A DNA stretch of 64,000 bases from Comamonas sp. lk (GTDB taxonomy: Bacteria; Pseudomonadota; Gammaproteobacteria; Burkholderiales; Burkholderiaceae_C): NCBI GenBank assembly GCA_945860595.1, contig CAMAQV010000001.1, positions 1-64,000 of the forward strand. The letters run 5' to 3'. Within the stretch, counting starts at the first letter, position 1, and each line of letters starts with the position of its first letter. Position numbers and translations under genes: made by a program. Below, one piece after another: positions 7,314 to 16,410 of the stretch. Below the pieces are notes generated by a model, which had not been told where the DNA came from, did not search any database, and worked only from the letters and a program-made list of their open reading frames with translations.

Positions 7314-8529
7314 GCGCAGCAAAGGGCTGCGCAGCCGCCGTGAAGCTATGCCCATTCACCGCAAGCGCTTGCTGCAGCACGGCGATGAAGTTGTCATACA
7401 CCCGGTCCCAGGCCACGTGGGCCACACTCTGCGCGGCGGCTAAGCGCATGGAATCCAGGGTATGCGCCGGGTCCATCAGGTACTGCACGGCGTGCACAAA
7501 GTCGGCATCGCGCGCGCCGGTCACCAGTACACCGCTGGCGCCGTCTTGCACCAATTCCAGCGCTGCACCGTACGCGAAAGCCACCACCGCCAGCCCGCTG
7601 GCCAAGGCTTCGGGCACCACGTTGCCATAGGTTTCGGTCAGGCTGGCAAACAGGAACACATCGGCCGAGGCGTAATGCGCAGCCAGGTCTTCCCCCTTGC
7701 GCATCCCCGCAAAGATGGCATCCGGGCAGGCATCCTGCACCGACTGGCGGGCCGGGCCATCGCCGACAAAAACCAGTTTGGCGCGCGGATGCAGCTGCTG
7801 CACCGCCCGGAAACCCGCCACCACCAGGCCCACGTTTTTTTCCTTGGCGATACGCCCTACGTGCAATACCGCCACGTCCTGCGGCGCCAAGCCCCAGGAC
7901 TGGCGCAGCGCCTCCGAACGCTTGGCGGGATGGAATAGCTGCACATCCACTCCGCGCGACACAACGCGCAGGTTCTGGTAGCCCCGCCGCTCCAAGCTGG
8001 CGGCCAGCGCTGCGGTGGGCACCATGGTGGCCATGGTGCGGTTGTGCAATTTGCGCAGATAGCCCTCAATCGGGCGCTTGAGCAGACCCAGCCCGTAATG
8101 GCCGGAATAGCTGTGGAAATTGGTGTGGAAAGCGCTGGTAACGGCAAGATGCATCTTGCGCGCAGCGGCCACGGCCGACCAACCCAGCGGCCCCTCGGTC
8201 ACCACATGCACCACATCGGGCCGCTTGTCGGTCCACAAACGCACCAGGCGGTTCTTGGCAGGCAGACCAAAGCGCAATTCGCCGTAGTTGGGCAGGGCTG
8301 CGCCACGGGCCAACACCTCTTCCATATTGCCGGGCACGATGCCGCTCTCACGCGCCTGGCGGGGACGCACTACTTGCACCATATGGCCCCGGGCAATCAA
8401 GCCCTGCACGATATGGCCCAGCGTCATGGCAACGCCATTGATCTCCGGCGGAAAGGTTTCCGTGACGATGGCGATGCGCAGGCTGGGCGATCGGCCTTCA
8501 AAGGATTCAATCAGGATGTCATCGACCAT
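7294..8529 (-). CDS. GT4-family glycosyltransferase (MgtA/Agt/SqdX-like)
   Basis: The 411-residue protein has two GT-B Rossmann domains. The acceptor-side domain has IAIVTETFPPEINGVA (about residues 19-34) and HTNFHSY. The nucleotide-sugar side has LHVGRIAKEKN (about 237-247), FVGDGPA and the ETYGNVVPEAL (EX7E-like) motif. This subgroup includes mannosyl-, glucosyl- and sulfoquinovosyl-transferases acting on diacylglycerol. ATG at 8529 (MVDDILIES) leaves 31 bases to the upstream lplT stop; the longer frame would run into lplT. Its neighbours psd and lplT, and the PlcP-like gene at 24598, make a role in membrane glycolipid synthesis a reasonable guess. Sugar and acceptor are not determined. 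Confidence 0.8.
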   Translation of the reverse strand: MVDDILIESFEGRSPSLRIAIVTETFPPEINGVAMTLGHIVQGLIARGHMVQVVRPRQARESGIVPGNMEEVLARGAALPNYGELRFGLPAKNRLVRLWTDKRPDVVHVVTEGPLGWSAVAAARKMHLAVTSAFHTNFHSYSGHYGLGLLKRPIEGYLRKLHNRTMATMVPTAALAASLERRGYQNLRVVSRGVDVQLFHPAKRSEALRQSWGLAPQDVAVLHVGRIAKEKNVGLVVAGFRAVQQLHPRAKLVFVGDGPARQSVQDACPDAIFAGMRKGEDLAAHYASADVFLFASLTETYGNVVPEALASGLAVVAFAYGAALELVQDGASGVLVTGARDADFVHAVQYLMDPAHTLDSMRLAAAQSVAHVAWDRVYDNFIAVLQQALAVNGHSFTAAAQPFAALSHPHA

Positions 8530-8560
8530 GGTTGGACCGGAGCGTATAAAAACCCGGTGA

Positions 8561-9856
8561 CTATTCGGTGACCTGTCGATGAATATTCGATGAAATATGC
8601 TGCGCAGCCGCCGCCAAGTGCCTGCGCTTGGCATACCAAATCAGGGCCATGCTGCCACTCACACATGCGCCAAAACCAATAACCAGCGCAGGCACCGAAA
8701 TGCCGAAGGCGGTGCCTGCGGCGTAGAGCAAAAGCATCAGCAGCATGCCGGCGTTTTCATTGAATCCTTGTACCGCAACCGAGCGGCCCGCAGTGAGCAA
8801 GGTGCAGCCCCGCAGTTGCAGCAGCGCGTTCATGGGCACCACAAAAAAACCGGCCAGCGCACCCACGTACACCAGCAAGAAGGCTGCGCTATATACGGTG
8901 TGCACCAACAAAAGCAGGGGAATGGACAGACCCAGCACAAGGCCCAGCGGGAGCAAGCGGGCCGTCTGGTGCATGGCAATCCAGCGGCTGGCCAGCGCAG
9001 CGCCAAGCACGATGCCCACCGCACTCATGCCCTGTAAGTACGAGGCTTGGCTTAGGGGCAGGGCCAGTGACTCCGTGGCCCAGCGCAGAACAACCAGCTG
9101 GAGTGTTGCACCGGCACCCCATAACAAAGTGGTGACGGCGAGAGACATGCCGCCCAAGGGATCGCGCCACAGCAGACGGTTCTCCGCTACAAAGGCGCGG
9201 CACATCGACAGCAGCTGCCAGGGCCGGGGCGCATAGCGCGCACGGCTGTCCGCCAAACCCCAGCTCCCCAGCGTGGCGCCCGCGTGCAAGGCAATCACCA
9301 CAAAGACGCCACCGGTCAATGCCGAGGGCTGCGCCGCCGCATCCAGCATCCAGTCCAACTCCAAACGGGGCATGGCGGGGCTTACCAAAAATCCACCCAA
9401 CACCACACCAAAAACGACGGCACAGACGGTCACCGCTTCAAAGTAGCCGTTGGCCCGTACCAGCGCAGACCCGGCGACCAGCTCAGTCACCAATCCGTAT
9501 TTCGCAGGGGCGTACACGGCAGCGCCGACGCCAGCCAACCCGATGACCAGAACCGGGTCCAGACCCAGTAGAAGCAAACCAATGGCGCAGCACTTGAAGC
9601 CATTTGCCAGCAACATCACACGCCCCTTGCGCATCGCGTCGGCAATCGGCCCAACAAACGGTGCCAAGGCCACATAAAAGAAGGTTGCGCTGACTTTCAG
9701 AATCGGGATCAGCCACGGTGCATCGGCCAGTTCAATGACGCGGGCAATCGCAACGATCAAGAAAGCGTTGTCCGCCAGCGTGGAGAGCAGCTGAACCAGC
9801 AGCACACGAAAAAACGCTGCACCCAGCGGGGGCGCACGGTCTGTGGAATCGGGCAT
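8561..9856 (-). CDS. lplT: Lysophospholipid transporter LplT (MFS)
   Basis: The 431-residue, 12-helix major facilitator protein begins with the LplT-type sequence FFRVLLVQLLSTLADNAFL, and an AAVYAPAKYG block follows around residue 110. In E. coli LplT flips lyso-phosphatidylethanolamine inward for re-acylation by Aas; no aas gene is visible here. It is the first gene of a likely two-gene unit with the GT4 glycosyltransferase (31-base gap). It lies next to a phosphatidylserine decarboxylase gene, so the block as a whole concerns membrane lipids. Confidence 0.88.
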   Translation of the reverse strand: MPDSTDRAPPLGAAFFRVLLVQLLSTLADNAFLIVAIARVIELADAPWLIPILKVSATFFYVALAPFVGPIADAMRKGRVMLLANGFKCCAIGLLLLGLDPVLVIGLAGVGAAVYAPAKYGLVTELVAGSALVRANGYFEAVTVCAVVFGVVLGGFLVSPAMPRLELDWMLDAAAQPSALTGGVFVVIALHAGATLGSWGLADSRARYAPRPWQLLSMCRAFVAENRLLWRDPLGGMSLAVTTLLWGAGATLQLVVLRWATESLALPLSQASYLQGMSAVGIVLGAALASRWIAMHQTARLLPLGLVLGLSIPLLLLVHTVYSAAFLLVYVGALAGFFVVPMNALLQLRGCTLLTAGRSVAVQGFNENAGMLLMLLLYAAGTAFGISVPALVIGFGACVSGSMALIWYAKRRHLAAAAQHISSNIHRQVTE

Positions 9857-9947
9857 GCGGCGCTTGTACCAGCCGCAGATGTAAGGTCTGTGTCACGTCC
9901 CCGACCACCGCGCAGGCGGCGTGCAGCAGGCGGTAGGCCCCCTGCGG

Positions 9948-10409
9948 CTAGAGCATGTCGGGCGACTGCACGCTGATCACGGCGACCTGCGGGCCGAACT
10001 CGCGCTCACGCAAGCGCAGCCACCAGACTGCACCTTTTTTCACGGCGAATTCTTCGCCGGTACCGCCCAGCAAACGCGCCAGCGTCAACCCCAGCGTGGG
10101 CTGATGACCCACCACCAGATGGCAGGCTTTGCTATGCGGCCATTGCACCTGTTTCAGCAAAGCCTCCACGTCCGCATCGGGGGCCAGCGTGGCCACAGTC
10201 TTGAACTTGCGTTCCAGAGGTACCACTGTCTGCTGCGTGCGTACCGCGGGGCTGACCCAGACGCGCGCACCCTCGGGTAAATGCCGGTCCAGCCACGCTG
10301 CCATACGCGCGGCCTGACGTTCACCCCTGGGGGTGAGCCCGCGCTGCAAATCGTCGATATCACCCTCGCGTTCCACCGCTTCCGCATGCCGCCACAGAAC
10401 CAGGTCCAT
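9948..10409 (-). CDS. sixA: SixA-type phosphohistidine phosphatase
   Basis: The 153-residue histidine phosphatase has the catalytic RHAEA motif near its start (VLWRHAEA), a second arginine in SPAVRTQQT and the VVGHQP motif with the second catalytic histidine. SixA removes phosphate from histidines of phosphotransfer proteins. ATG at 10409 (MDLVLW) is 14 bases after the ppk stop, so it closes the long minus-strand operon from phnC to here. Pairing with ppk is common in betaproteobacteria. The longer frame from 10568 would overlap ppk and is rejected. Confidence 0.88.
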   Translation of the reverse strand: MDLVLWRHAEAVEREGDIDDLQRGLTPRGERQAARMAAWLDRHLPEGARVWVSPAVRTQQTVVPLERKFKTVATLAPDADVEALLKQVQWPHSKACHLVVGHQPTLGLTLARLLGGTGEEFAVKKGAVWWLRLREREFGPQVAVISVQSPDML

Positions 10410-10423
10410 AGCTAGCCCTGCGT

Positions 10424-12538
10424 TCAGGACAGTGCGCCGTAGCGCATCATTAAGGCGCGCTGGGCGCTGTGGCCGTCCGAGCCGCGGATGGCACTTACCG
10501 GTAAGTAGCGACCGTCGGCTTGCATGTCCCAGGCATCCACCCCATCGTGCAAATAGGCCAGCAGACACTCATCGACCAGACGCTGGCGCAACACCGGGTT
10601 GGTCACCGGCCAGCAAATTTCCACCCGCCGGACCATGTTGCGGTTCATCCAGTCGGCGCTGGACAGGTACAAGTCCTCAACCCCGCCTGCGCGGAAGTAA
10701 AAAACCCGGGAGTGCTCCAAAAACCGCCCAATCACCGACCGGACGCGGATGTTCTCGGTATGCCCTGCCAACTGCGCGGGCAGCATGCAGGCACCGCGCA
10801 CCAGCAAATCGATCTTGACACCGTATTGACCGGCCCTGATCAGACTGCGGATCAAGACCTCATCGGTCAGCGCATTCATTTTCAAGACAATGCGCGCGCT
10901 CTTGCCCGCGCGTGCGCTGGCGCCCAGTGCGCCGATTTTTGCCAGCAGTTGGCTGTGCAGAAAAAAGGGCGCCACCAGCATTTTCTGCATGCGCGGTAAC
11001 TTGCTTTGGCTTGCCAAATGCAAAAACACCTGCTCGGCGTCTTGGGTGAGTTCCGGGTCGGCGGTGAAATGGCTGACGTCGGTATACAAGCGCGCGGTGC
11101 GTGGGTTGTAATTTCCGGTAGAAAGGTGCACGTAGCGCCGCATGGTGCGCCCTTCGCGGCGCGTGATCAACAGCATCTTGGCGTGGGTTTTGAGACCCAC
11201 CACGCCGTAGACCACCTGGGCACCGATGGACTCCAGCATCTCGGACCAGTTGATATTCGCTTCCTCGTCGAAACGGGCCTTTAACTCGACAACGACCATC
11301 ACCTCTTTACCGCGGCGCACCGCCTCGCGCAGCAAATCCATCATCTGCGGATCGGACCCGGTGCGGTAAATCGTTTGCTTGATCGCCAGCACCTGCGGGT
11401 CGTGCACCGCCTCGCGCAAGAACTCCAACAGCAGGTCGAAGCGTTCAAAGGGTTGGTGGACCAGCACATCACCTTTTTGCAAACGGGACAACATGGACGT
11501 CGATCCATGCTGCCCGTGCAGCCGATGCGGTTGGTAGGCCGGGAAGCACAAAGCAGGTCGTTCGGCCAAATCGATTAGCTGGCTCAGGCGCACCAGATTG
11601 ACAGGGCCAGGGGCGTGGTAAGCGGCGCTGGCCGGCAAGTTGAACTGCCTGAGCAGGAATTCGCTCAGGGTCTTGGAACATTCGGCTGACACCTCCAAGC
11701 GCACCGCCTGCCCGAAATTGCGGTGCACCAGCCCCTCGCGCAAAGCAGTGCGCAGATTGTCCACATCGTTTTCATCCACCGCCAGATCCGAATTGCGGGT
11801 CACCCGGAACTGTGAAAATTCCAGCATCTTGCGCCCAGGGAACAGGGTCTCGATTTGCGCCCGGATCACGCTGGAGAGCAATACAAAGCCGCTGTAGTCA
11901 CCCGTCAGTTTTTGCGGCAACCTGATCACCCGGGGCAGCGCACGGGGAACACGCACGATGGCAATTTCGTTCTCGCGCCCGAAGGCATCGTGCCCGCCCA
12001 GCCGGGCAATGAAATTGAGTGACTTGTTTGAGACCTGGGGGAAGGGATGCGACGGGTCCAAGCCAACAGGCACGAGCATGGGGCGCACTTGGCGCTCAAA
12101 GTACTGCTGCACCCAGACCCGCTGCGCCGGTGCGCGCTCACCATGGGACAAAAGACGAATTCCCTGCGCGGTCAGGGCGGGCAGGAGTTGGTGGTTGTAG
12201 ATACGGTACTGGCGCTGCACCGTGTCGTGTAAGAGCCCGGCGAGCTTCTCGAAACTCTCCTCGCTGTAAGACCCGCTATGGTCATGCGCCTTGGCGGCAC
12301 TCAGATGGAGCTCGGCGCGCACCTCGAAGAACTCATCCAGGTTGGACGAGACGATGCACAAAAACCGCAGCCGCTCCAAAAGCGGAACATCTTCGCGCTC
12401 AGCCCAGGACAGAACCCGCAGGTTGAAGTCCAGCAAACCCTGGTCACGGTCCAGCAGCGGCAAGGGCTTGCCTGGATCTGGTTTGGCCGGGGAATCATGG
12501 GGGTGCATAAGGAAACTGGTAGGACTTTTATGCACCAT
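10424..12538 (-). CDS. ppk: Polyphosphate kinase 1
   Basis: The 704-residue enzyme reversibly makes inorganic polyphosphate from ATP. The four-domain PPK1 layout is complete: N-terminal helical domain (LDFNLRVL, SSNLDEFFEVR), head domain, and two phospholipase D-like domains. The autophosphorylated histidine is His452 in KTHAKM, followed by RYVHLSTGNYN. The second catalytic region, FLEHSRVF with SSADWMNRN, is also present. The gene follows the YkgJ-like gene by 40 bases with no terminator between them. It therefore appears to be read with the phnCDEE transport operon, whose promoter carries a three-unit Pho box. ATG at 12538 is the first in frame; Met11 (12508) is an alternative start. Confidence 0.95.
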   Translation of the reverse strand: MVHKSPTSFLMHPHDSPAKPDPGKPLPLLDRDQGLLDFNLRVLSWAEREDVPLLERLRFLCIVSSNLDEFFEVRAELHLSAAKAHDHSGSYSEESFEKLAGLLHDTVQRQYRIYNHQLLPALTAQGIRLLSHGERAPAQRVWVQQYFERQVRPMLVPVGLDPSHPFPQVSNKSLNFIARLGGHDAFGRENEIAIVRVPRALPRVIRLPQKLTGDYSGFVLLSSVIRAQIETLFPGRKMLEFSQFRVTRNSDLAVDENDVDNLRTALREGLVHRNFGQAVRLEVSAECSKTLSEFLLRQFNLPASAAYHAPGPVNLVRLSQLIDLAERPALCFPAYQPHRLHGQHGSTSMLSRLQKGDVLVHQPFERFDLLLEFLREAVHDPQVLAIKQTIYRTGSDPQMMDLLREAVRRGKEVMVVVELKARFDEEANINWSEMLESIGAQVVYGVVGLKTHAKMLLITRREGRTMRRYVHLSTGNYNPRTARLYTDVSHFTADPELTQDAEQVFLHLASQSKLPRMQKMLVAPFFLHSQLLAKIGALGASARAGKSARIVLKMNALTDEVLIRSLIRAGQYGVKIDLLVRGACMLPAQLAGHTENIRVRSVIGRFLEHSRVFYFRAGGVEDLYLSSADWMNRNMVRRVEICWPVTNPVLRQRLVDECLLAYLHDGVDAWDMQADGRYLPVSAIRGSDGHSAQRALMMRYGALS

Positions 12539-12578
12539 GATAAAGCCCGACCAGCCCAGCTTGCCGCTACTCGGCCCC

Positions 12579-13088
12579 TCACCTGCCGGGGTTATCGGGC
12601 TTCAACCACAGCACCGGCTTGGCGGGGGCCACGAAGTAGCTGGGGCACTGGTAGCGGGCAATGTCATGCGCATGCAGCGGGAAACTGCCGCAATTGGACA
12701 TGCGCCGCAAGAATGATTGGTAAATGCCGCACTGGAACTTGTCCTTACCCACGGCCTCCAAAAAGGCGCAGCGCTTGTTCAGGCAGCAGTTGCCGCACTG
12801 CACGCATTCGCCCTCGATGGTGTCGGGCACCTGCTTAACCTGCAGAAAGACGTCGCTGAGGTAGTGGCGCACCGGGCCTTCGCGCAGGGCGTCAAAGTGC
12901 ACCGAAAATTTGCCCACATAGTGGCGGTATTGCCGGACATAACGCAGATCGCGCAGCAAGATCCCCATGATGACCGGCATGGCCGGAACCAGGAATCGAA
13001 AGCCACAATTCATGACGCCGGCAAATGCAACCGACAGATGCGTACGCCACAAGAGGCCGGGCTGGGTAAGGGTAAAGCTGCCTCGCAC
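12579..13088 (-). CDS. YkgJ-like cysteine-cluster protein
   Basis: The product is about 169 residues, with a hydrophobic segment near residues 15-40 and a cluster of cysteines (ECVQCGNCCLNKRC, then CGIYQSF, SNCG and YQCPSYF). This is the pattern of the YkgJ family of putative zinc/iron-binding proteins of unknown function. There is no ATG near the beginning. GTG at 13088 was chosen because it lies 4 bases after the HD-gene stop and has GGGA about 8 bases upstream. It sits between a PhnZ-like oxygenase and ppk in a Pho-controlled operon. A role in metal supply for the neighbouring diiron-type HD enzyme is speculation. Confidence 0.6.
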   Translation of the reverse strand: MRGSFTLTQPGLLWRTHLSVAFAGVMNCGFRFLVPAMPVIMGILLRDLRYVRQYRHYVGKFSVHFDALREGPVRHYLSDVFLQVKQVPDTIEGECVQCGNCCLNKRCAFLEAVGKDKFQCGIYQSFLRRMSNCGSFPLHAHDIARYQCPSYFVAPAKPVLWLKPDNPGR

Positions 13089-13092
13089 GCGC

Positions 13093-13677
13093 TTATCCCA
13101 ACTGCGGCGCAAGCGCCACACGTGACATGGTTTGGCTGAAATGCGCCAGCCCGGCAGTCGACGCGCCCGGCACCTTGGCCAGGTCATCGTAGCGACGCAA
13201 ACGCACCGCCTCCTGGCAAAAGGGCAGCGCCTCAAAGGCATGAACCTGGGCCGCATCAAAAGCACCACCCTGCAAAACCAGGCTGTGCTTGGAAGCAGGC
13301 GACAAAGCTTCCCAGTACGCCGCGTCCACAGCACACAGGTAGCGCTTGGCATCCACATGCAGCTTGATGGGCTCCAGCACCGCGTCAGGGAACAGACTGC
13401 GCAAAAACGGCAGGGCTACGTACTGGTGCAAATCGTCTTTTTCCGGCGCGGCGTGATCGCCGGATTCCGCGGGACTGTCTTCAGGCTTGTTCTGGCCGAT
13501 GATGTGGCCCAGGTCATGCAAGAGCGCTGCCACCACAGTGCTTTCGGTCTCGCCTGCGGCCTCGGCCAAATGGGCACATTGCAGCGCATGCTCAAGTTGG
13601 CTAACGGCCTCCTGGCCGTACCAGGTGGTGGCACGGCTGCTCAAAAGCTGCGCGATGTCAGGGGTGCTCAGCGACAT
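13093..13677 (-). CDS. HD-domain protein of the phosphonate-oxygenase (PhnZ-like) type
   Basis: The 194-residue protein carries the metal-ligand pattern of HD-type mixed-valence diiron oxygenases: WYGQEAV, LEHALQCA, LLHDLGHIIG, DDLHQYVALPFL and IKLHVDAKRYL. PhnZ uses this set to cleave 2-amino-1-hydroxyethylphosphonate, while relatives open myo-inositol. It starts at ATG 13677 after an AGAGAGG ribosome-binding site, 28 bases beyond phnE, and is followed directly by the Cys-cluster gene. No PhnY-type 2-oxoglutarate oxygenase, PhnZ's usual partner, is in the window, so its substrate may differ or PhnY may be elsewhere. Many phn operons carry such a gene annotated as a phosphonate degradation HD oxygenase. 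Confidence 0.75.
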   Translation of the reverse strand: MSLSTPDIAQLLSSRATTWYGQEAVSQLEHALQCAHLAEAAGETESTVVAALLHDLGHIIGQNKPEDSPAESGDHAAPEKDDLHQYVALPFLRSLFPDAVLEPIKLHVDAKRYLCAVDAAYWEALSPASKHSLVLQGGAFDAAQVHAFEALPFCQEAVRLRRYDDLAKVPGASTAGLAHFSQTMSRVALAPQLG

Positions 13678-13705
13678 ACATATTCCTCTCTTTAGGTATC
13701 CACAT

Positions 13706-14578
13706 TCAATGAGCCCGGGCTCCAATTATCGAAAACCGCAGGCGGGCACAGCCCATGTCGATGAGTGAGACCGTGGCCAAGATCAGCAAAATCACACAGG
13801 ACATTTCCTGCAGCTCCAGCGTGCGAATTTGCTCCGACAAAATCAAACCAATGCCGCCCGCGCCCACTATGCCAATGATGGCGGCGCTGCGGGTGTTGGA
13901 CTCAAACGCGTACAAAACCTGACTCAAGAGCACCGGCAGCAGTTGCGGCAATATGCCGAACCGAACCGCCGCCACGGATGAACCCCCGGTTGAAAGAACG
14001 CCCTCGACCGGCTTATCGTCGGCTGCCTCAATCGCCTCGGAAAACAGTTTGCCAAAACTACCCAGGTCCGACATGCATAAGGCCAATACTCCGGCAAATG
14101 GCCCCAGTCCGACCACGTTGATCCAGATCAGCGCCCAGATCAGAATGTCCACGCCGCGCAAGGTATCAAAACTGCGCCGGGCAATAAACTTCACCACCCC
14201 GTTGATGGTGGTGTTGCGCGCGGCCAGGAAGCCCAACGGAAAGGCTGCGATGGCGGCCATGAGTGTGCCCAGCAGCGCAATGGCAAGCGTCTCCAGCATG
14301 GCGTAAGCGTAGATGCCCGTCCGGTGCCAGCTCCCGGGATCCGGCGGAAACATGCGCAATACCATCGAACCCAGCTCGCCCAGCCCGCCGACGATACGAC
14401 CATAGGACATATCGAGGCTGTACACACCATATGCAAAAATCAGCGCGGCCACGACGATTACCAAGATCGCGGGGCTCCGCCCTTGGTACACCGCTCGAAA
14501 ATGCTGGGGAAAGCGCGTGCGTAGCGCCTCTTGCATCTGCGCGGTGCCCGCTCGGTCATAGGGGTGCGCGGCGCTCAT
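13706..14578 (-). CDS. phnE: Phosphonate ABC transporter permease (second PhnE)
   Basis: The 290-residue inner-membrane permease has about six helices. The binding-protein-dependent transport motif is around residues 200-250 (GVLSTGGSS followed by ILPQLLPVLLS and IGIVGAGGIG). It is the downstream member of a tandem permease pair; the ATG overlaps the stop of the first permease by 4 bases, indicating translational coupling. With phnC and phnD it forms a phosphonate/phosphate-ester importer. A tandem phnE pair rather than a single gene is common outside enterics. Its N-terminal 35 residues are hydrophilic. Confidence 0.92.
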   Translation of the reverse strand: MSAAHPYDRAGTAQMQEALRTRFPQHFRAVYQGRSPAILVIVVAALIFAYGVYSLDMSYGRIVGGLGELGSMVLRMFPPDPGSWHRTGIYAYAMLETLAIALLGTLMAAIAAFPLGFLAARNTTINGVVKFIARRSFDTLRGVDILIWALIWINVVGLGPFAGVLALCMSDLGSFGKLFSEAIEAADDKPVEGVLSTGGSSVAAVRFGILPQLLPVLLSQVLYAFESNTRSAAIIGIVGAGGIGLILSEQIRTLELQEMSCVILLILATVSLIDMGCARLRFSIIGARAH

Positions 14579-15432
14579 CCTGCGCGCTCCTGTCCCAGAA
14601 GACGGTGGCGCACGCGCTCGGTGAGTGCGTCAATCAGCATCACGGTGCCAATGATCAAAACCAGCAAGGCACTCACATCGGCATAGTAAAACTTGCGTAT
14701 CACTTCCAGCAGCGTCTGCCCGATACCGCCGGCGCCGACAAAACCCAGCACGGCTGCGCCGCGCACATTGATTTCAAAGCGCAACAAAGCGTAGCTTGCG
14801 AAGTTAGACGCCACTTGCGGCAGCACCGCAAAGCGCACCTTATGCAGCCAGTTGCCCCCGGTGGCCAGCACACCGTCTACGGGCTTCATGTCCACGTTCT
14901 CGACAACTTCGGCGAACAGTTTGCCCAAAGCGCCCGTGGTGTGAATGGCCAGTGCCAATATGCCCGGCAGCGGCCCCAGACTGAAGGCCACCACAAAAAT
15001 CAGCGCAAATACGATCTCGGGTACGGTACGCGAAAACTCCAGCAAGCGCCTTGTGGCAAATACCACCCAGGTGTTGTGCGTCATGTTTTTGCTGGCCAGA
15101 AAACACAGCACCAAGGCGGCACAGGCACCCAGCACGGTGCCCACATAGGCCATCAACAAGGTCTCGCCCATCAGGGCCACCCATTTTTTCCAGCCCCAAA
15201 ACCACTCTACCGGGTCGCTGATCACCCATTGCCCGTTCTCCAGGTGGCTGATGCGGCTGAAGTAGCTGGTAAAGCTGCCAATGTTGTCAAAAAACTTGGC
15301 AGGCGATATCTCCGCTATGTGTCCTGCGAACAGGACGGATACGCCCAACACCAGCAAGCCCAGCCAGATCTGGCGGCGCTTGGCCGCCACCGCTTGCGCG
15401 TAGGCGTGGCTTCTGGTGCTTGGCGAATTCAC
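14575..15432 (-). CDS. phnE: Phosphonate ABC transporter permease (first PhnE)
   Basis: The 285-residue paralogue of the next gene has the same permease motif (GVLATGGNW, VLPQVASNFASYALL, LGFVGAGGIGQ). It has an N-terminal helix (about 18-38) and a large periplasmic loop carrying the segment FDNIGSFTSYFSRI. The start is 6 bases after phnD stops. The two permeases probably form a heterodimeric channel with PhnC. Confidence 0.92.
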   Translation of the reverse strand: MNSPSTRSHAYAQAVAAKRRQIWLGLLVLGVSVLFAGHIAEISPAKFFDNIGSFTSYFSRISHLENGQWVISDPVEWFWGWKKWVALMGETLLMAYVGTVLGACAALVLCFLASKNMTHNTWVVFATRRLLEFSRTVPEIVFALIFVVAFSLGPLPGILALAIHTTGALGKLFAEVVENVDMKPVDGVLATGGNWLHKVRFAVLPQVASNFASYALLRFEINVRGAAVLGFVGAGGIGQTLLEVIRKFYYADVSALLVLIIGTVMLIDALTERVRHRLLGQERAG

Positions 15433-15438
15433 GCGTAC

Positions 15439-16338
15439 TTACTTCTTGCGCAATGCATCGACGAACTTGTTGAGTTCGACCACGGGCAGGTAAGCCTCAT
15501 GGGTGACGGTCTGGAAGGGCTCGTTTTTTCCGCCCGAGAGTTTTTCGAAGGCTGCTTTGTCTTTCTTGGGTGCGTCAAAGAAAGCTTGTTCGATCTTCTT
15601 CTTCAAGTCTGCGGGCAGGCTGTCCAGGTAGGCAACGGGCGAGTTCACGATTTGGTCCGACTTGTAGATGATGCGGAAGTCTTCGCGCTTAACCATGCCC
15701 TTGTCGGCCATGCGGATCATCTCGGAGTCGTTCTCATTGTTCCACCAGTTGGCGGCTACGTCGACTGTGCCTTGGCTGAGCGCCATCACAGCGTTCACGT
15801 GGCTGCCGCTGTACACCACTTTGCCGAAGAACTCGTCAGGTTTGATGCCCATTTTGTCCATGGCGTAACGCGGCACGTTGTTGCCCGAGGTGGAGTTAGG
15901 GTCGACCAAAGCGATGCTCTTGCCCTTGAGGTCTTCGATTTTTTGGTAAGGCGAATTGGCCTTCACGTAAAACACCGAGTAGTAACCTTTGACGCCGCCC
16001 TTGTTCACCTCGATAGCAAACGGCGTTGTCTTCACACCAATCATGCGGGCACGGGCGTAGGACGCGGGACCGTAGTAGGCGATATGGATTTGCTCAGCAC
16101 GCTGGCCTTCGATCACGGCAGCGTAGTCGCTAGCAATGCGCAGTTTGACCGGAACACCGATCTCGCGGGACAGGTAAGCGATGAAGTCGCCGTAGCGTTC
16201 AGTCACCTGGGCGGCGTTTTCGTCGGGGATGCTGGCAAACACCAGCTCGGGGTATTTGGCTTTCCAGTCTTGGGCCTGGGCCGAGACCATCAGGGCGCTG
16301 GAGGCGGCGAGTGCGAGGAGTACGCGGCGATTGAACAT
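15439..16338 (-). CDS. phnD: Phosphonate ABC transporter periplasmic binding protein
   Basis: The 299-residue product has a Sec signal peptide (MFNRRVLLALAASSALMVSAQAQ). A PhnD-type binding protein follows, with FASIPDENAAQVTERY, IAYYGPASYARA and VDPNSTSGNNVPRY; the last two are typical ligand-contact loops. It captures phosphonates or phosphite in the periplasm for PhnEE/PhnC. ATG at 16338 is preceded by AAGGAAT and begins the signal peptide; the longer upstream frame lacks one. It starts 72 bases after phnC ends. Confidence 0.94.
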   Translation of the reverse strand: MFNRRVLLALAASSALMVSAQAQDWKAKYPELVFASIPDENAAQVTERYGDFIAYLSREIGVPVKLRIASDYAAVIEGQRAEQIHIAYYGPASYARARMIGVKTTPFAIEVNKGGVKGYYSVFYVKANSPYQKIEDLKGKSIALVDPNSTSGNNVPRYAMDKMGIKPDEFFGKVVYSGSHVNAVMALSQGTVDVAANWWNNENDSEMIRMADKGMVKREDFRIIYKSDQIVNSPVAYLDSLPADLKKKIEQAFFDAPKKDKAAFEKLSGGKNEPFQTVTHEAYLPVVELNKFVDALRKK

Positions 16339-16410
16339 GAAAATTCCTTTTAAGAAGTTTGGGGGGAGAGGAGACAACGGGAACAGGGGAACCAAGGACA
16401 CAAACGCAGA

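Noticed and set aside
14263-16353. 696-codon plus-strand ORF antisense to phnE and phnD
   Set aside because: It covers three genuine genes on the other strand and has no family motif; long antisense frames are expected at this GC content.
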